Assembly: GCA_913774665.1 (NCBI GenBank)
Contig: CAJYHN010000013.1
Location: 372,001 to 436,000, forward strand
Source: an uncultured Microbacterium sp.
Lineage (GTDB): Bacteria; Actinomycetota; Actinomycetes; Actinomycetales; Microbacteriaceae
Reading direction: 5' to 3'
DNA length: 64,000 nt
Positions 16,301 through 24,037 of this stretch are shown in pieces. The notes under the pieces are model-generated. The model saw only the letters and a program-made list of their open reading frames with translations. It was not told where the DNA came from and did not search any database. Every line of letters begins with the position of its first letter. The stretch's first letter is position 1. A program made the translations under genes and the position numbers.

Positions 16301-16546
16301 ATGACCTTCACGACCAGACTCATCACGACCACCCTCACCCAGGTCATCACCGCGAACACCGATCGGCTCGACGTCACGATCGACGCGAGGTGCAACGAAC
16401 GGGGCATGAAGATCGACGGTGTCGAGAGTCGACTCAACGCGAAGATCGACAGCGTCGAAAGCCGCCTCCGGGGCGACATGGCCCGCATCGACGCCGACGT
16501 GACGGCGATCACGAGACGCATCGGGAACGACCCGCCGCGCGAGTGA
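16301..16546 (+). CDS. Small coiled-coil protein
   Basis: An 81-residue frame beginning MTFTTRLITTTLTQVITANT. Residues about 35-70 form a clear amphipathic repeat (MKIDGVESRLNAKIDSVESR), in which the KIDxVESRL unit occurs twice, so a coiled coil is likely. It has no signal peptide. A G-rich stretch abuts the ATG, so the start is only weakly supported. Similar short coiled-coil proteins are common in actinobacteria; I do not know the function. It is convergent with the thiamine-binding gene. Confidence 0.55.
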   Translation: MTFTTRLITTTLTQVITANTDRLDVTIDARCNERGMKIDGVESRLNAKIDSVESRLRGDMARIDADVTAITRRIGNDPPRE

Positions 16547-16565
16547 ACGCGCCGGGCCCGGGCGC

Positions 16566-16904
16566 TCAGCCCGCTGAGCGATCCTCGCGACGCTCCAGGG
16601 CGTTCTCGAGTCTCTCGATCTTCCCGTCGAGCTCGCCGGTACGCCCGGGTCGGATGTCGGCCTTGAGCACGAGCGAGACGCGAGAGCCGTAGGGCATCAC
16701 GGCATCCGTCGCCGCCTTCACGACGGCGAACACCTCGTCCCACTCCCCCTCGATCTCGGTGAACATCGAGGTCGTGCGGTGAGGCAGCCCCGACGCGCGC
16801 ACGACGGCGACGGCCGCGGCGACGGCGTCGTGCACCGAGGCGTCGGGGTTCTCGGCGGCGAGGGTGCCGACCCCGGAGGGGGCGACGGAGAAGGCGATGA
16901 TCAT
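16566..16904 (-). CDS. MTH1187/YkoF-type thiamine-binding protein
   Basis: A 112-residue member of the MTH1187 family (formerly DUF77), small ferredoxin-like proteins that bind thiamine or related compounds. It begins with the usual MIIAFSVAPSG strand, has the ENPDASVHDAVAAAVAVVRA helix, the substrate-loop region HRTTSMFTEIEGEWDEVFAV and the second strand SRVSLVLKADIRPGRTG. Nothing around it belongs to thiamine synthesis or transport, and I see no TPP riboswitch upstream. Confidence 0.85.
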   Translation of the reverse strand: MIIAFSVAPSGVGTLAAENPDASVHDAVAAAVAVVRASGLPHRTTSMFTEIEGEWDEVFAVVKAATDAVMPYGSRVSLVLKADIRPGRTGELDGKIERLENALERREDRSAG

Positions 16905-16944
16905 GCTCCGAGCCTACGGGGGCGACCCGCCGGTCGGAACGGGC

Positions 16945-18252
16945 TCAGCGCCCGGACGGAACCCGGGAGGGGATCGGCCGGCGCCCCGTCACGATCTCGC
17001 GCAGCCCCGCCGGCGGACGCACGCGCCCCGTGGGCACGCGCACCACGCGCACGATCGCCCACACCAGCAGGACCAGGGCGAGCAGGTTGCGCGCCTCGAG
17101 CACGACCACGGGGAAGGGGTTCGGGTGCGTCGCCATCAGTCCGTCGTACATCAGCGGGTACATCCACTGCGTGAGAGCGGCGATCACGAGCGTCATGCCC
17201 GCGAAGGCGTACCAGCGACGACGGTCGATCATCAGCCCCAGCACGACCGGTGCGAACAGCCAGACGTAGTACTGCGGCGATCCGACCTTGTTCAGCGCGA
17301 TGAACGCGGTCACCAGGGCCAGCGAGAGCGGGGGGAACAGCGAGAGGAAGGTCGCTCCACGGCGCATCTTCCGCACGCCGACGACGGCGACGGCCACCAT
17401 CGTCAGCAGCATGATCGGCGTCATCGCGGCGATGAGGGGCTCGGCCCCCGGCCCGGTCACCTGGAAGGTGAGCACTCCGCCGTCGTAGTAGACCTCGCTC
17501 CCGGGCACGTAGAAGGCCGCCAAGAACATGTACAGGCCGCCGATCGGGGCCTCCATCTGGATGCCGCGGGACGTCTGGTCCCCCACGAAGCCGAACACGT
17601 AGGGCGCTCCCCCCAGGGCCACGACGGGGATGATCGTCGCGAGCGACACCGCGACCGCTCCCCAGATCAGCGCCAGGCGACGCCGCACGACGATGAGACC
17701 CGCGGCGAGGATCGCGGCGGGCCACACCTTCATCCACACCGAGATCGAGAGCAGGAGCGAGGCCACGAACGGGCGCCGCAGCATCCAGATGCTGCCGAGG
17801 ATCGCGAACGGCACCGTGATGCCGTCGATGCGGTACAGCCCCACGGGACCGATGAGGAGGATCGCGGCGAGCCAGAACCACGCGGCGAGCACGCGACCCG
17901 TCGAGCGGCCCTTGCCGACCAGCACGACGAAGGCGACGAGGTCGAACAGGGCGACGGTGATCGCCCACGCGGGGGTGTACCCGACCGCCCACGCGAAGAC
18001 CCACGCGAAGGTCATCGGCAGGAAGGCGAGCTGCGGGTAGATCCACTTCTCGGTGATGCCGGGCCACGCCCACGCGTCGCTGCGCGTGCACGAGCTCACG
18101 TCGAACCCGCCGAAGAGTGCGCAGCGCGACCAGGGTTCGTACACCAGGTACACGTCGCCCATGGGCTCGTTGGGCTGCTGATAGCCCAGGATCCCCACCA
18201 CGACGTGTACGGCGACGAACGCGACAAACAGGGGAACGACACGCCTCAACAC
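16945..18252 (-). CDS. GT87/DUF2029-type membrane mannosyltransferase
   Basis: A 435-residue polytopic protein with about 10-12 membrane segments. After the first segment a periplasmic loop holds GDVYLVYEPWSR, with the acidic residue expected of polyprenol-phosphate-dependent glycosyltransferases, and later YRIDGITVPFAILG and NKVGSPQYYVWLFAPVVLGL, typical of the GT87 alpha-mannosyltransferase group. The likely role is adding mannose to a cell-envelope glycolipid or polysaccharide. The GTG at 18252 lies 6 bases after a TAGGAT box (18259-18264), so the message may be leaderless. Confidence 0.85.
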   Translation of the reverse strand: MLRRVVPLFVAFVAVHVVVGILGYQQPNEPMGDVYLVYEPWSRCALFGGFDVSSCTRSDAWAWPGITEKWIYPQLAFLPMTFAWVFAWAVGYTPAWAITVALFDLVAFVVLVGKGRSTGRVLAAWFWLAAILLIGPVGLYRIDGITVPFAILGSIWMLRRPFVASLLLSISVWMKVWPAAILAAGLIVVRRRLALIWGAVAVSLATIIPVVALGGAPYVFGFVGDQTSRGIQMEAPIGGLYMFLAAFYVPGSEVYYDGGVLTFQVTGPGAEPLIAAMTPIMLLTMVAVAVVGVRKMRRGATFLSLFPPLSLALVTAFIALNKVGSPQYYVWLFAPVVLGLMIDRRRWYAFAGMTLVIAALTQWMYPLMYDGLMATHPNPFPVVVLEARNLLALVLLVWAIVRVVRVPTGRVRPPAGLREIVTGRRPIPSRVPSGR

Positions 18253-18338
18253 CGCCTCATCCTAAGCGGGCGGGACTTCCCGACCCGGACGGACGGCGGC
18301 TCGACCCCCGTCGTCGCGCGGCGCGCGAGGGCGAACCG

Positions 18339-19196
18339 TTACGGGATCGAGTCCCGCAGGACGGCGGCCACGACGCCCGGGAGGGCCTCGGCGACGTCGA
18401 GTGCCGTGATCGGTCCGCCCCGTTCTCCGTGAGCGAGGGATGCCGCCCGCCCGGCGCGTCCATGCAGCCACGCGGCCGCGGCGGCGCTGGTGGCGAGGTC
18501 GTCCACGGCGTCGCGTCCGGCGGCCACCGACCCGGCCAGGACGGCTCCGAGCACCCCGCCGAGCACGTCTCCGGTGCCCGCCGTCGCCAGCCACGGGGTC
18601 CCCGCCGACACGCGACGCGTCCACCCGCCTGCGGCGGAGACGATGGTCACCGCCCCCTTCGACAGCACCACTCCCCCGAACGCCTCCGCCGTCTCGCGAG
18701 CCGCCGCCTCTCGGGCGTCGTCGTCGCGGGCGTCGGCGGCCGGCATCCCGAGGCTCTCACGGAGCCGGTCGAGCTCCCGCGCGTGCGGGGTGACGATCAC
18801 GGGGGCCGTCGCCCCCGGCACGAGATCGAGCGCGCCGGCGTCGACGACGACCGGGATCTCGCCCGACAGGATGCCGCGCAGCGCCGCGGTCTCGGCGGCG
18901 TCGCGCTCGGTGGCATCCGTCCCCGATCCGATGACCCACGCCTGCACGCGCCCGTCCGCGGTGACGGTCTCGGGGCGCCGGTGGAGCACGGCGTCCTGGG
19001 CGCGCGCGGGGCCGAGGTATCGGACCATCCCCGTTCCCGTCCGCCAGGCCCCCTCGACCCCGAGGACCGCGGCGCCCGGGTATCGGGCCGAGCCGGTGCG
19101 CACCCCGACGACTCCGCGGGAATACTTGTCGTCGTCCGCCGTTGGCTTCCGCAGTGCACGGGCGACGTCCTGCCCGTTGAAGTCCTTCGCCGTCAT
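18339..19196 (-). CDS. nnrD: ADP-dependent (S)-NAD(P)H-hydrate dehydratase
   Basis: Repairs damaged NADH and NADPH by dehydrating the S-hydrate with ADP. It is a 285-residue ribokinase-fold protein with the NnrD signatures: KYSRGVVGVRTGSARYPGAA near residue 24, IVTPHARELDRL at about 134-145 and the nucleotide-binding TAGTGDVLGGVLGAVLAG near 215. The epimerase (NnrE) domain that is fused in E. coli is absent and would have to be encoded elsewhere. It is divergent from the flavin oxidoreductase, with 28 bases between starts. Confidence 0.92.
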   Translation of the reverse strand: MTAKDFNGQDVARALRKPTADDDKYSRGVVGVRTGSARYPGAAVLGVEGAWRTGTGMVRYLGPARAQDAVLHRRPETVTADGRVQAWVIGSGTDATERDAAETAALRGILSGEIPVVVDAGALDLVPGATAPVIVTPHARELDRLRESLGMPAADARDDDAREAAARETAEAFGGVVLSKGAVTIVSAAGGWTRRVSAGTPWLATAGTGDVLGGVLGAVLAGSVAAGRDAVDDLATSAAAAAWLHGRAGRAASLAHGERGGPITALDVAEALPGVVAAVLRDSIP

Positions 19197-19224
19197 GGCG
19201 TCACCCTAGAACGCAAAGGTCCTC

Positions 19225-20283
19225 ATGAGTTCCCTCTTCACACCCCTGTCGATCCGCGGTACCGAGATGCGCAACCGCCTCTGGGTCTCGCCGATGTGCC
19301 AGTACAGCGCGGTCGAGGGGGTGCCGAACGACTGGCACCACGTGCACCTCGCGCAGTTCGCGGCAGGAGGCGCGGGTCTGGTGATCGCCGAGGCGACCGC
19401 GGTGTCCCCCGAGGGGCGGATCTCCCCCGAGGACGCGGGCATCTGGACCGATGCGCAGGCCGAGGCCTGGGCCCCCATCGTCGCCGCGATCCGGTCGCGC
19501 GGAGCGGTCGCCGGAGTGCAGCTCGGCCACGCGGGCCGCAAGGCCTCGACCACCTCTCCCCTCACCGGCGGGCGCGGCACGGTCGCTCCCGCCGAGGGCG
19601 GCTGGAGCACCGTCGCCCCCTCGGCTGTGGCCTACGACGCCTTCGCCGCCCCCGTCGCCCTCGACGCCGCGGGGATCGAGAAGATCGTCACCGACTTCGG
19701 GGATGCCACCCGCCGGGCCGTTCGCGCCGGCTTCCAGGTCGTCGAGGTGCACGCCGCCCACGGCTACCTGCTCCACCAGTTCCTCTCGCCGCTCGCGAAC
19801 CACCGCGACGACGAGTACGGCGGATCGTTCGAGAACCGCGTGCGGCTTCTCGTGCGCGTGACCGAGGCCGTGCGCGAGGCCGCGGGCGACGCGGTCGTGT
19901 TCGTCCGCTTCTCGGCCACCGACGCCGCGGACGGGGGCTGGGACGTGGCTGACACCGTCGCGGCCTCGCGGCTCGTCGCCGACGCGGGAGCCGACCTCAT
20001 CGACGTCTCGAGCGGCGGCCTCGTGCCCCACCAGCACATCGTCCCCGGGCCGGGGTACCAGGTCGACTACGCCGAGACCGTCCGCCGCGAGACGGGCCTG
20101 CTCGTCGCGGCCGTCGGCATGATCGACGACCCGACCTTCGGCGAGCAGATCCTCGCCGACGGCCGCGCCGACGCGATCCTCTCGGCCCGCGAATGGCTTC
20201 GCGACCCGCACTACGCGCTGCGGGCCGCGGCCGAGCTGGGGGCGGAGTCCCCCGCCCCCGCGCAGTACCTCCGCGCGTACTGA
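19225..20283 (+). CDS. NADH:flavin oxidoreductase, Old Yellow Enzyme (YqjM class)
   Basis: FMN enzyme that reduces activated C=C bonds (enals, enones, xenobiotics). 352 residues. It has the YqjM-type redox-tuning cysteine in VSPMCQYSAVEGVPNDWH (residue about 25), the substrate-binding EVHAAHGYLLHQFLSPLANH with the HxxH-type pair, the YGGSFENRVRLL signature, and a C-terminal FMN-phosphate region (SAREWLRDPHYALRAA). The start is the ATG at 19225. It shares a 28-base divergent spacer with nnrD, another redox-maintenance gene. Confidence 0.93.
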   Translation: MSSLFTPLSIRGTEMRNRLWVSPMCQYSAVEGVPNDWHHVHLAQFAAGGAGLVIAEATAVSPEGRISPEDAGIWTDAQAEAWAPIVAAIRSRGAVAGVQLGHAGRKASTTSPLTGGRGTVAPAEGGWSTVAPSAVAYDAFAAPVALDAAGIEKIVTDFGDATRRAVRAGFQVVEVHAAHGYLLHQFLSPLANHRDDEYGGSFENRVRLLVRVTEAVREAAGDAVVFVRFSATDAADGGWDVADTVAASRLVADAGADLIDVSSGGLVPHQHIVPGPGYQVDYAETVRRETGLLVAAVGMIDDPTFGEQILADGRADAILSAREWLRDPHYALRAAAELGAESPAPAQYLRAY

Positions 20284-20292
20284 CGCCCCCAC

Positions 20293-20379
20293 CCCGCCGA
20301 GATCACACGATCCCGCCGAGATCACACGCGAAGATCGCGCCAGAACGCGTGATCTCGGGCGGTACGTGCGATCTCGAGC
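20293..20379. repeat. Cluster of four short CGAGATCACACG-type repeats
   Basis: CCCGCCGAGATCACACG occurs at 20293-20309 and 20312-20328 in direct order; related copies follow in inverted order at 20348-20362 (CGTGATCTCGGGCGG) and 20365-20379 (CGTGCGATCTCGAGC). The arrangement is two forward, two reverse, which can fold as a long imperfect hairpin. It lies between the OYE stop and the terminator, and may be one copy of a dispersed REP-like intergenic element. Confidence 0.75.
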
Positions 20380-20400
20380 TTCCCGCGCCCTCACCCGAAG

Positions 20401-20442
20401 ACACCGGATGCCACGAGGCCCAGGCCCCGTGGCATCCGGTGT
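20401..20442. terminator. Bidirectional terminator between OYE and CNNM genes
   Basis: A perfect 15-bp stem, ACACCGGATGCCACG with CGTGGCATCCGGTGT, around a 12-base loop, placed between convergent genes ending at 20283 (+) and 20450 (-). The arms contain GGATGCC and GGCATCC. Confidence 0.85.
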
Positions 20443-20449
20443 TCTGCGT

Positions 20450-21505
20450 TCAGACGAAGCGGCGACGCTCGGTGGCGTCCTGCACCTCGCCGACGAGCTC
20501 CTCGATGACGTCCTCGAGGAAGAGGACCGACTTCACGTCGCCGCGGTCGTCGCGCACCTGGGCGAGGTGACGACCGGAGCGGCGCATGAGGGCCAGGGCG
20601 TCCTCGAGGTCGGTCGTCTCGAGCATCGACACCATGTGGTGCACGCGCTTGGCGGGGATGGGGCGGGCCATGTCGACTTCCGATCCCTCCGCCGCGCGCA
20701 GCACGTCCTTCAGGTGAACGTAGCCGGTGGGGTGTCCCGTCTCGTCGACGATCACGTACCGCGAGTAGCCGTGCTGGGCGACGACGCGCTCGATCTCGGC
20801 CGGGGTGGTCGTCTCGGGCAGCGTCACAAGGGCGCTCACCGGCACCGCGATGTCGGCGGCCTTCTTCTCGGTGAACTCCACCACGGCGGTCACCGTTCCG
20901 GCGGAGTCGTCGAGGACGCCCTCGCGGCGCGACTGCGTCACGATCGTGGCGACCTCGTCGAGCGTGTAGGTCGAGGCGGCCTCGTCCTTCGGCTCGACGC
21001 GGAACAGTCGCAGCACGTGGTTGGCCGTCCAGTTGAGCGCCACGATGATCGGGTGGAACGCCTTCGAGACGGCGACCAGCGGCGGGGCGAGCATCAGCAC
21101 GGCGCGGTCCGGGAGCGAGAACGCGAGGTTCTTGGGCACCATCTCGCCGAACACCACGTGCAGGTACGACACCACCAGCAGCGCGACGACGAAGCCGATC
21201 ACGCCGACGGCGGCCTCGGGCAGCCCGGTCAGTCCCAGCGGCCCCTCGAGGAGATGGTGGATCGCGGGCTCCGAGACGTTCAGGATCAGCAGCGAGCAGA
21301 TCGTGATGCCCAGCTGGCAGGTCGCGAGCATGAGCGTCGCGTGCTCCATGGCGTACAGCGCGGTCTTGGCCGCGCGCGAGCCGCGGTCGGCGTGCGGCTC
21401 GATCTGCGAGCGTCGCGCCGAGATGACGGCGAACTCCGCGCCGACGAAGAAGGCGTTGGCGGCCAAGAGGACCACCAGCCAGGCGATTCCGGCCCAGTCG
21501 CTCAT
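20450..21505 (-). CDS. CNNM/CBS-domain membrane protein (CorC-related)
   Basis: A 351-residue member of the CNNM family (hemolysin C/CorC-like), linked in other organisms to Mg2+ or Co2+ transport or homeostasis. The N-terminal CNNM transmembrane domain carries FFVGAEFAVISARRSQIE and VFGEMVPKNLAFSLP (residues about 118-132). A CBS pair follows (about 205-330: IAVPVSALVTLPETTTPAEI, later VHHMVSMLETTDLEDALALM). It ends in the CBS pair and lacks the C-terminal CorC_HlyC domain that the upstream paralogue has. Its ATG overlaps that gene's stop by 4 bases. Confidence 0.9.
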   Translation of the reverse strand: MSDWAGIAWLVVLLAANAFFVGAEFAVISARRSQIEPHADRGSRAAKTALYAMEHATLMLATCQLGITICSLLILNVSEPAIHHLLEGPLGLTGLPEAAVGVIGFVVALLVVSYLHVVFGEMVPKNLAFSLPDRAVLMLAPPLVAVSKAFHPIIVALNWTANHVLRLFRVEPKDEAASTYTLDEVATIVTQSRREGVLDDSAGTVTAVVEFTEKKAADIAVPVSALVTLPETTTPAEIERVVAQHGYSRYVIVDETGHPTGYVHLKDVLRAAEGSEVDMARPIPAKRVHHMVSMLETTDLEDALALMRRSGRHLAQVRDDRGDVKSVLFLEDVIEELVGEVQDATERRRFV

Positions 21506-22845
21506 CGCTGATCACCGCCTTTCGCGGCGCGCACGAGCTCGTCGACGTCCTGTTCCACCGGGGTCGGCGTGAACTGCACGCGGTCGACACGACGGCCGTC
21601 CATGCGCTGCACGGCGAGTCGGCCGTCCTCGAGATCGACGGTGTCGCCGACGACGGGGATGCGCTCGAGCGCCGCCATGATGTACCCGCCCACCGTGTCG
21701 TAGACCTCGCCCTCGGGCACGCGCACGCCGGCGCGGTCGAGCGCCTCATCGGGTCGCAGATCGCCGGGGAACGTGACGGACGCCGCCGAGCGCACGACGC
21801 CGGCGCGCGAGCGGTCGTGCTCGTCGAGCACCTCGCCCACGATCTCCTCCACGAGGTCCTCGAGCGTCACGACGCCGGCGGTTCCGCCGTACTCGTCGAT
21901 GACGATCGCCATCTGATAGCCGCGGGAGCGCAGCTCCGAGACGAGCGCGTCGAGGTGCACGGTCTCGGGCACGCGCAAGGGCTCGGTCGACAGCGCCGCC
22001 ACCGGCACGTCGCCCCGCTTCTCACGCGGCACGCCGATCGCGGCCTTGAGGTGCACGACACCGACGATGTCGTCCATCGACTCGCCGTACACGGGGAAGC
22101 GGCTGTGGCCGGTGCGGCGGGCGAGCTGCACCACGTCGTCGGCGGGGTCGCCCGCGGCGAGCGCGTGCACGCTCGGGCGCGGGGTCATGACGTCGGCGGC
22201 GCTCAGGCGGGCGAAGGTGAGACTGCGGTCCAGCAGCGAGGCGGTGTCCTTCTCGAGCATGCCGGCGCTGGCCGATCGCTTCACGAGGCTCGACAGCTCC
22301 TCGGCGGATCGGGCTCCCGACAGCTCCTCCTTGGGTTCGACGCCCATCGCGCGCAGCACGCCGTTGGCGCTGCCGTTGAGCACGACGATCGCGGGCTTGA
22401 ACACCGCGGTGAACGCGACCTGGAACGGCATGACGAGCTTGGCCGTCTGGCGAGGAATGGCGAGCGCGAAGTTCTTGGGGACGAGCTCGCCGAGGATCAT
22501 CGAGAGCACGGTCGCGAAGCCCACGCCGATGACGGCGGCCGCTGAGACGGTGAGCGCCTCGGGGAGCCCCCACGACTGAAAGGCCGGCCGGAGCAGGTTC
22601 GAGATCGCCGGTTCCATCGTGTAACCGGTCAGCAGCGTCGTGAGCGTGATGCCCAGCTGCGCGCTGGACAGGTGCGTCGAGGTGATGCGCAGCGCATCGA
22701 TCGTCAGCGAGAGACGGGTCTCACCCGCGGCGCGACGGGATTCGAGGTCGGCGCGGTCGAGGTTGACGAGGGCGAACTCGCTCGCGACGAAGAGTCCGGT
22801 TCCCACGGTGAGCACGAGCCCCACGCCCAGCATGACGTAATCCAT
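21502..22845 (-). CDS. CNNM/CBS-domain membrane protein with CorC_HlyC domain
   Basis: A 447-residue paralogue of the downstream protein with the full family architecture: CNNM domain (GLFVASEFALVNLDRADLES; ILGELVPKNFALAIPRQTAK), CBS pair (ADVMTPRPSVHALAAGDPAD; later MAIVIDEYGGTAGVVTLEDL) and a C-terminal CorC_HlyC domain (YDTVGGYIMAALERIPVVGD). The VIDEYGGTxGVVTxEDLVEEIVGEV stretch is the family hallmark. The two form an operon and may work as a hetero-oligomer, since the second lacks the C-terminal domain. Confidence 0.92.
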   Translation of the reverse strand: MDYVMLGVGLVLTVGTGLFVASEFALVNLDRADLESRRAAGETRLSLTIDALRITSTHLSSAQLGITLTTLLTGYTMEPAISNLLRPAFQSWGLPEALTVSAAAVIGVGFATVLSMILGELVPKNFALAIPRQTAKLVMPFQVAFTAVFKPAIVVLNGSANGVLRAMGVEPKEELSGARSAEELSSLVKRSASAGMLEKDTASLLDRSLTFARLSAADVMTPRPSVHALAAGDPADDVVQLARRTGHSRFPVYGESMDDIVGVVHLKAAIGVPREKRGDVPVAALSTEPLRVPETVHLDALVSELRSRGYQMAIVIDEYGGTAGVVTLEDLVEEIVGEVLDEHDRSRAGVVRSAASVTFPGDLRPDEALDRAGVRVPEGEVYDTVGGYIMAALERIPVVGDTVDLEDGRLAVQRMDGRRVDRVQFTPTPVEQDVDELVRAAKGGDQR

Positions 22846-23002
22846 CAGGCATCACCCCCGCCCGATCGCTCGGCGGAAGAGGGTCTGTGGGGCCTGGGTC
22901 TACAACTGGGAGGGTCGTCCATCGTGCGGTCGATTCTATGACAGCCCGCGCCCCGCGGCATCCGTCTCGTGCACATCCGTGAGCACGGGAGAGGATCGAC
23001 GA

Positions 23003-24037
23003 ATGGATGCCGACACCCCGGCGCAGCACCGCGCCGCCGCCGCAGAACGAGCGGTGCTCGAGCGCTACCTCCACCGCTACGGCCCGGTCGCCTGGGCGCA
23101 CGCCTCCGTCGCCGACGCCCGCACCGCCCGGACGTGGCACTACTGGTGGCACGCGCACCTCATCCACGTGCTCGCCGACGCCGAGCGCAACCGCCCCGAC
23201 CCGCGCCGGCGCCGACTCCTTCGCCGACTGGGCCGCGGCGTGACGCTGCGCACCATCGGGCGCTGGACGACGCCGTTCTACGACGACATCGCGTGGATGG
23301 GGCTCGGACTCTTCAGCAGCCGCGCGAACCCCCGCGCTCTCCGCAAGATCGGGGGCGTCCTGCACGAGGCGATCGATCCCGGCGTCGGCGCCCTGCCGTG
23401 GAGCGTCGGAAGCGCGCTGTACAACGCGCCGGCGAACGCCCCGGGGGCGATGGTGCTGGCGCTGACCGGTCACCGCACCGAGGCGGAGCGACTCGCCGAC
23501 TGGATGGCATCCACTCTCGACGACGACACCACCGGTCTCGTCCGCGACGGCATCGAGCACGACGCGGTCCGGCCCGACCTGTGGACCTACAACCAGGGCG
23601 CGACGATCGGCCTCGAGCTGCTGCTGGGCGAGTCGGCGATCGACGAGACCGACGACGCCTGGAGGCACGTGCGCCGGGCGCGCGGGCTCGTGCACGCGGT
23701 CGCGCGATGGTGCGCCGACGACGACGGGCTCTTCCCCGCGGCCGGAGGCGGCGACGGAGGCCTGTTCGCCGGCATCCTGGCCCGCTACCTTGCGGAGGCG
23801 GCCGTGGAGCTGTCCGAGAGCGAAGACGCCGAGGGCGACGCCGCGGCGAGCACGGCCCGGCGCCTGGTGGAACGCAACGCCGACGCCCTCTGGGACGGTC
23901 GTCGCGACGGGCTGTTCCCGGCCGACCCGCGCCGCGCGGCCACCGCCGACGGCGACGACCTCGACCTGTCGGTGCAGCTGGGGGCGTGGATCACGCTCGA
24001 GGCCGCAGCGACCCTCGACCGCCTGCTCACCAGCTGA
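23003..24037 (+). CDS. GH76-type alpha-1,6-mannanase-like glycoside hydrolase
   Basis: A 344-residue (alpha/alpha)6-barrel-type protein. Diagnostic GH76 signs are the Asp-Asp pair in TPFYDDIAWMGLGLF (the catalytic DD) and the DLWTYNQGATIGLELLLGES motif (YNQG). No signal peptide is visible, so the form may be cytoplasmic or use an unrecognised export route, unlike most secreted GH76 enzymes. I choose the ATG at 23003 because GAGAGG lies 8 bases upstream; a GTG at 22979 in frame is less well placed. Its end overlaps that of the convergent guaB1 gene by 11 bases. Confidence 0.82.
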   Translation: MDADTPAQHRAAAAERAVLERYLHRYGPVAWAHASVADARTARTWHYWWHAHLIHVLADAERNRPDPRRRRLLRRLGRGVTLRTIGRWTTPFYDDIAWMGLGLFSSRANPRALRKIGGVLHEAIDPGVGALPWSVGSALYNAPANAPGAMVLALTGHRTEAERLADWMASTLDDDTTGLVRDGIEHDAVRPDLWTYNQGATIGLELLLGESAIDETDDAWRHVRRARGLVHAVARWCADDDGLFPAAGGGDGGLFAGILARYLAEAAVELSESEDAEGDAAASTARRLVERNADALWDGRRDGLFPADPRRAATADGDDLDLSVQLGAWITLEAAATLDRLLTS

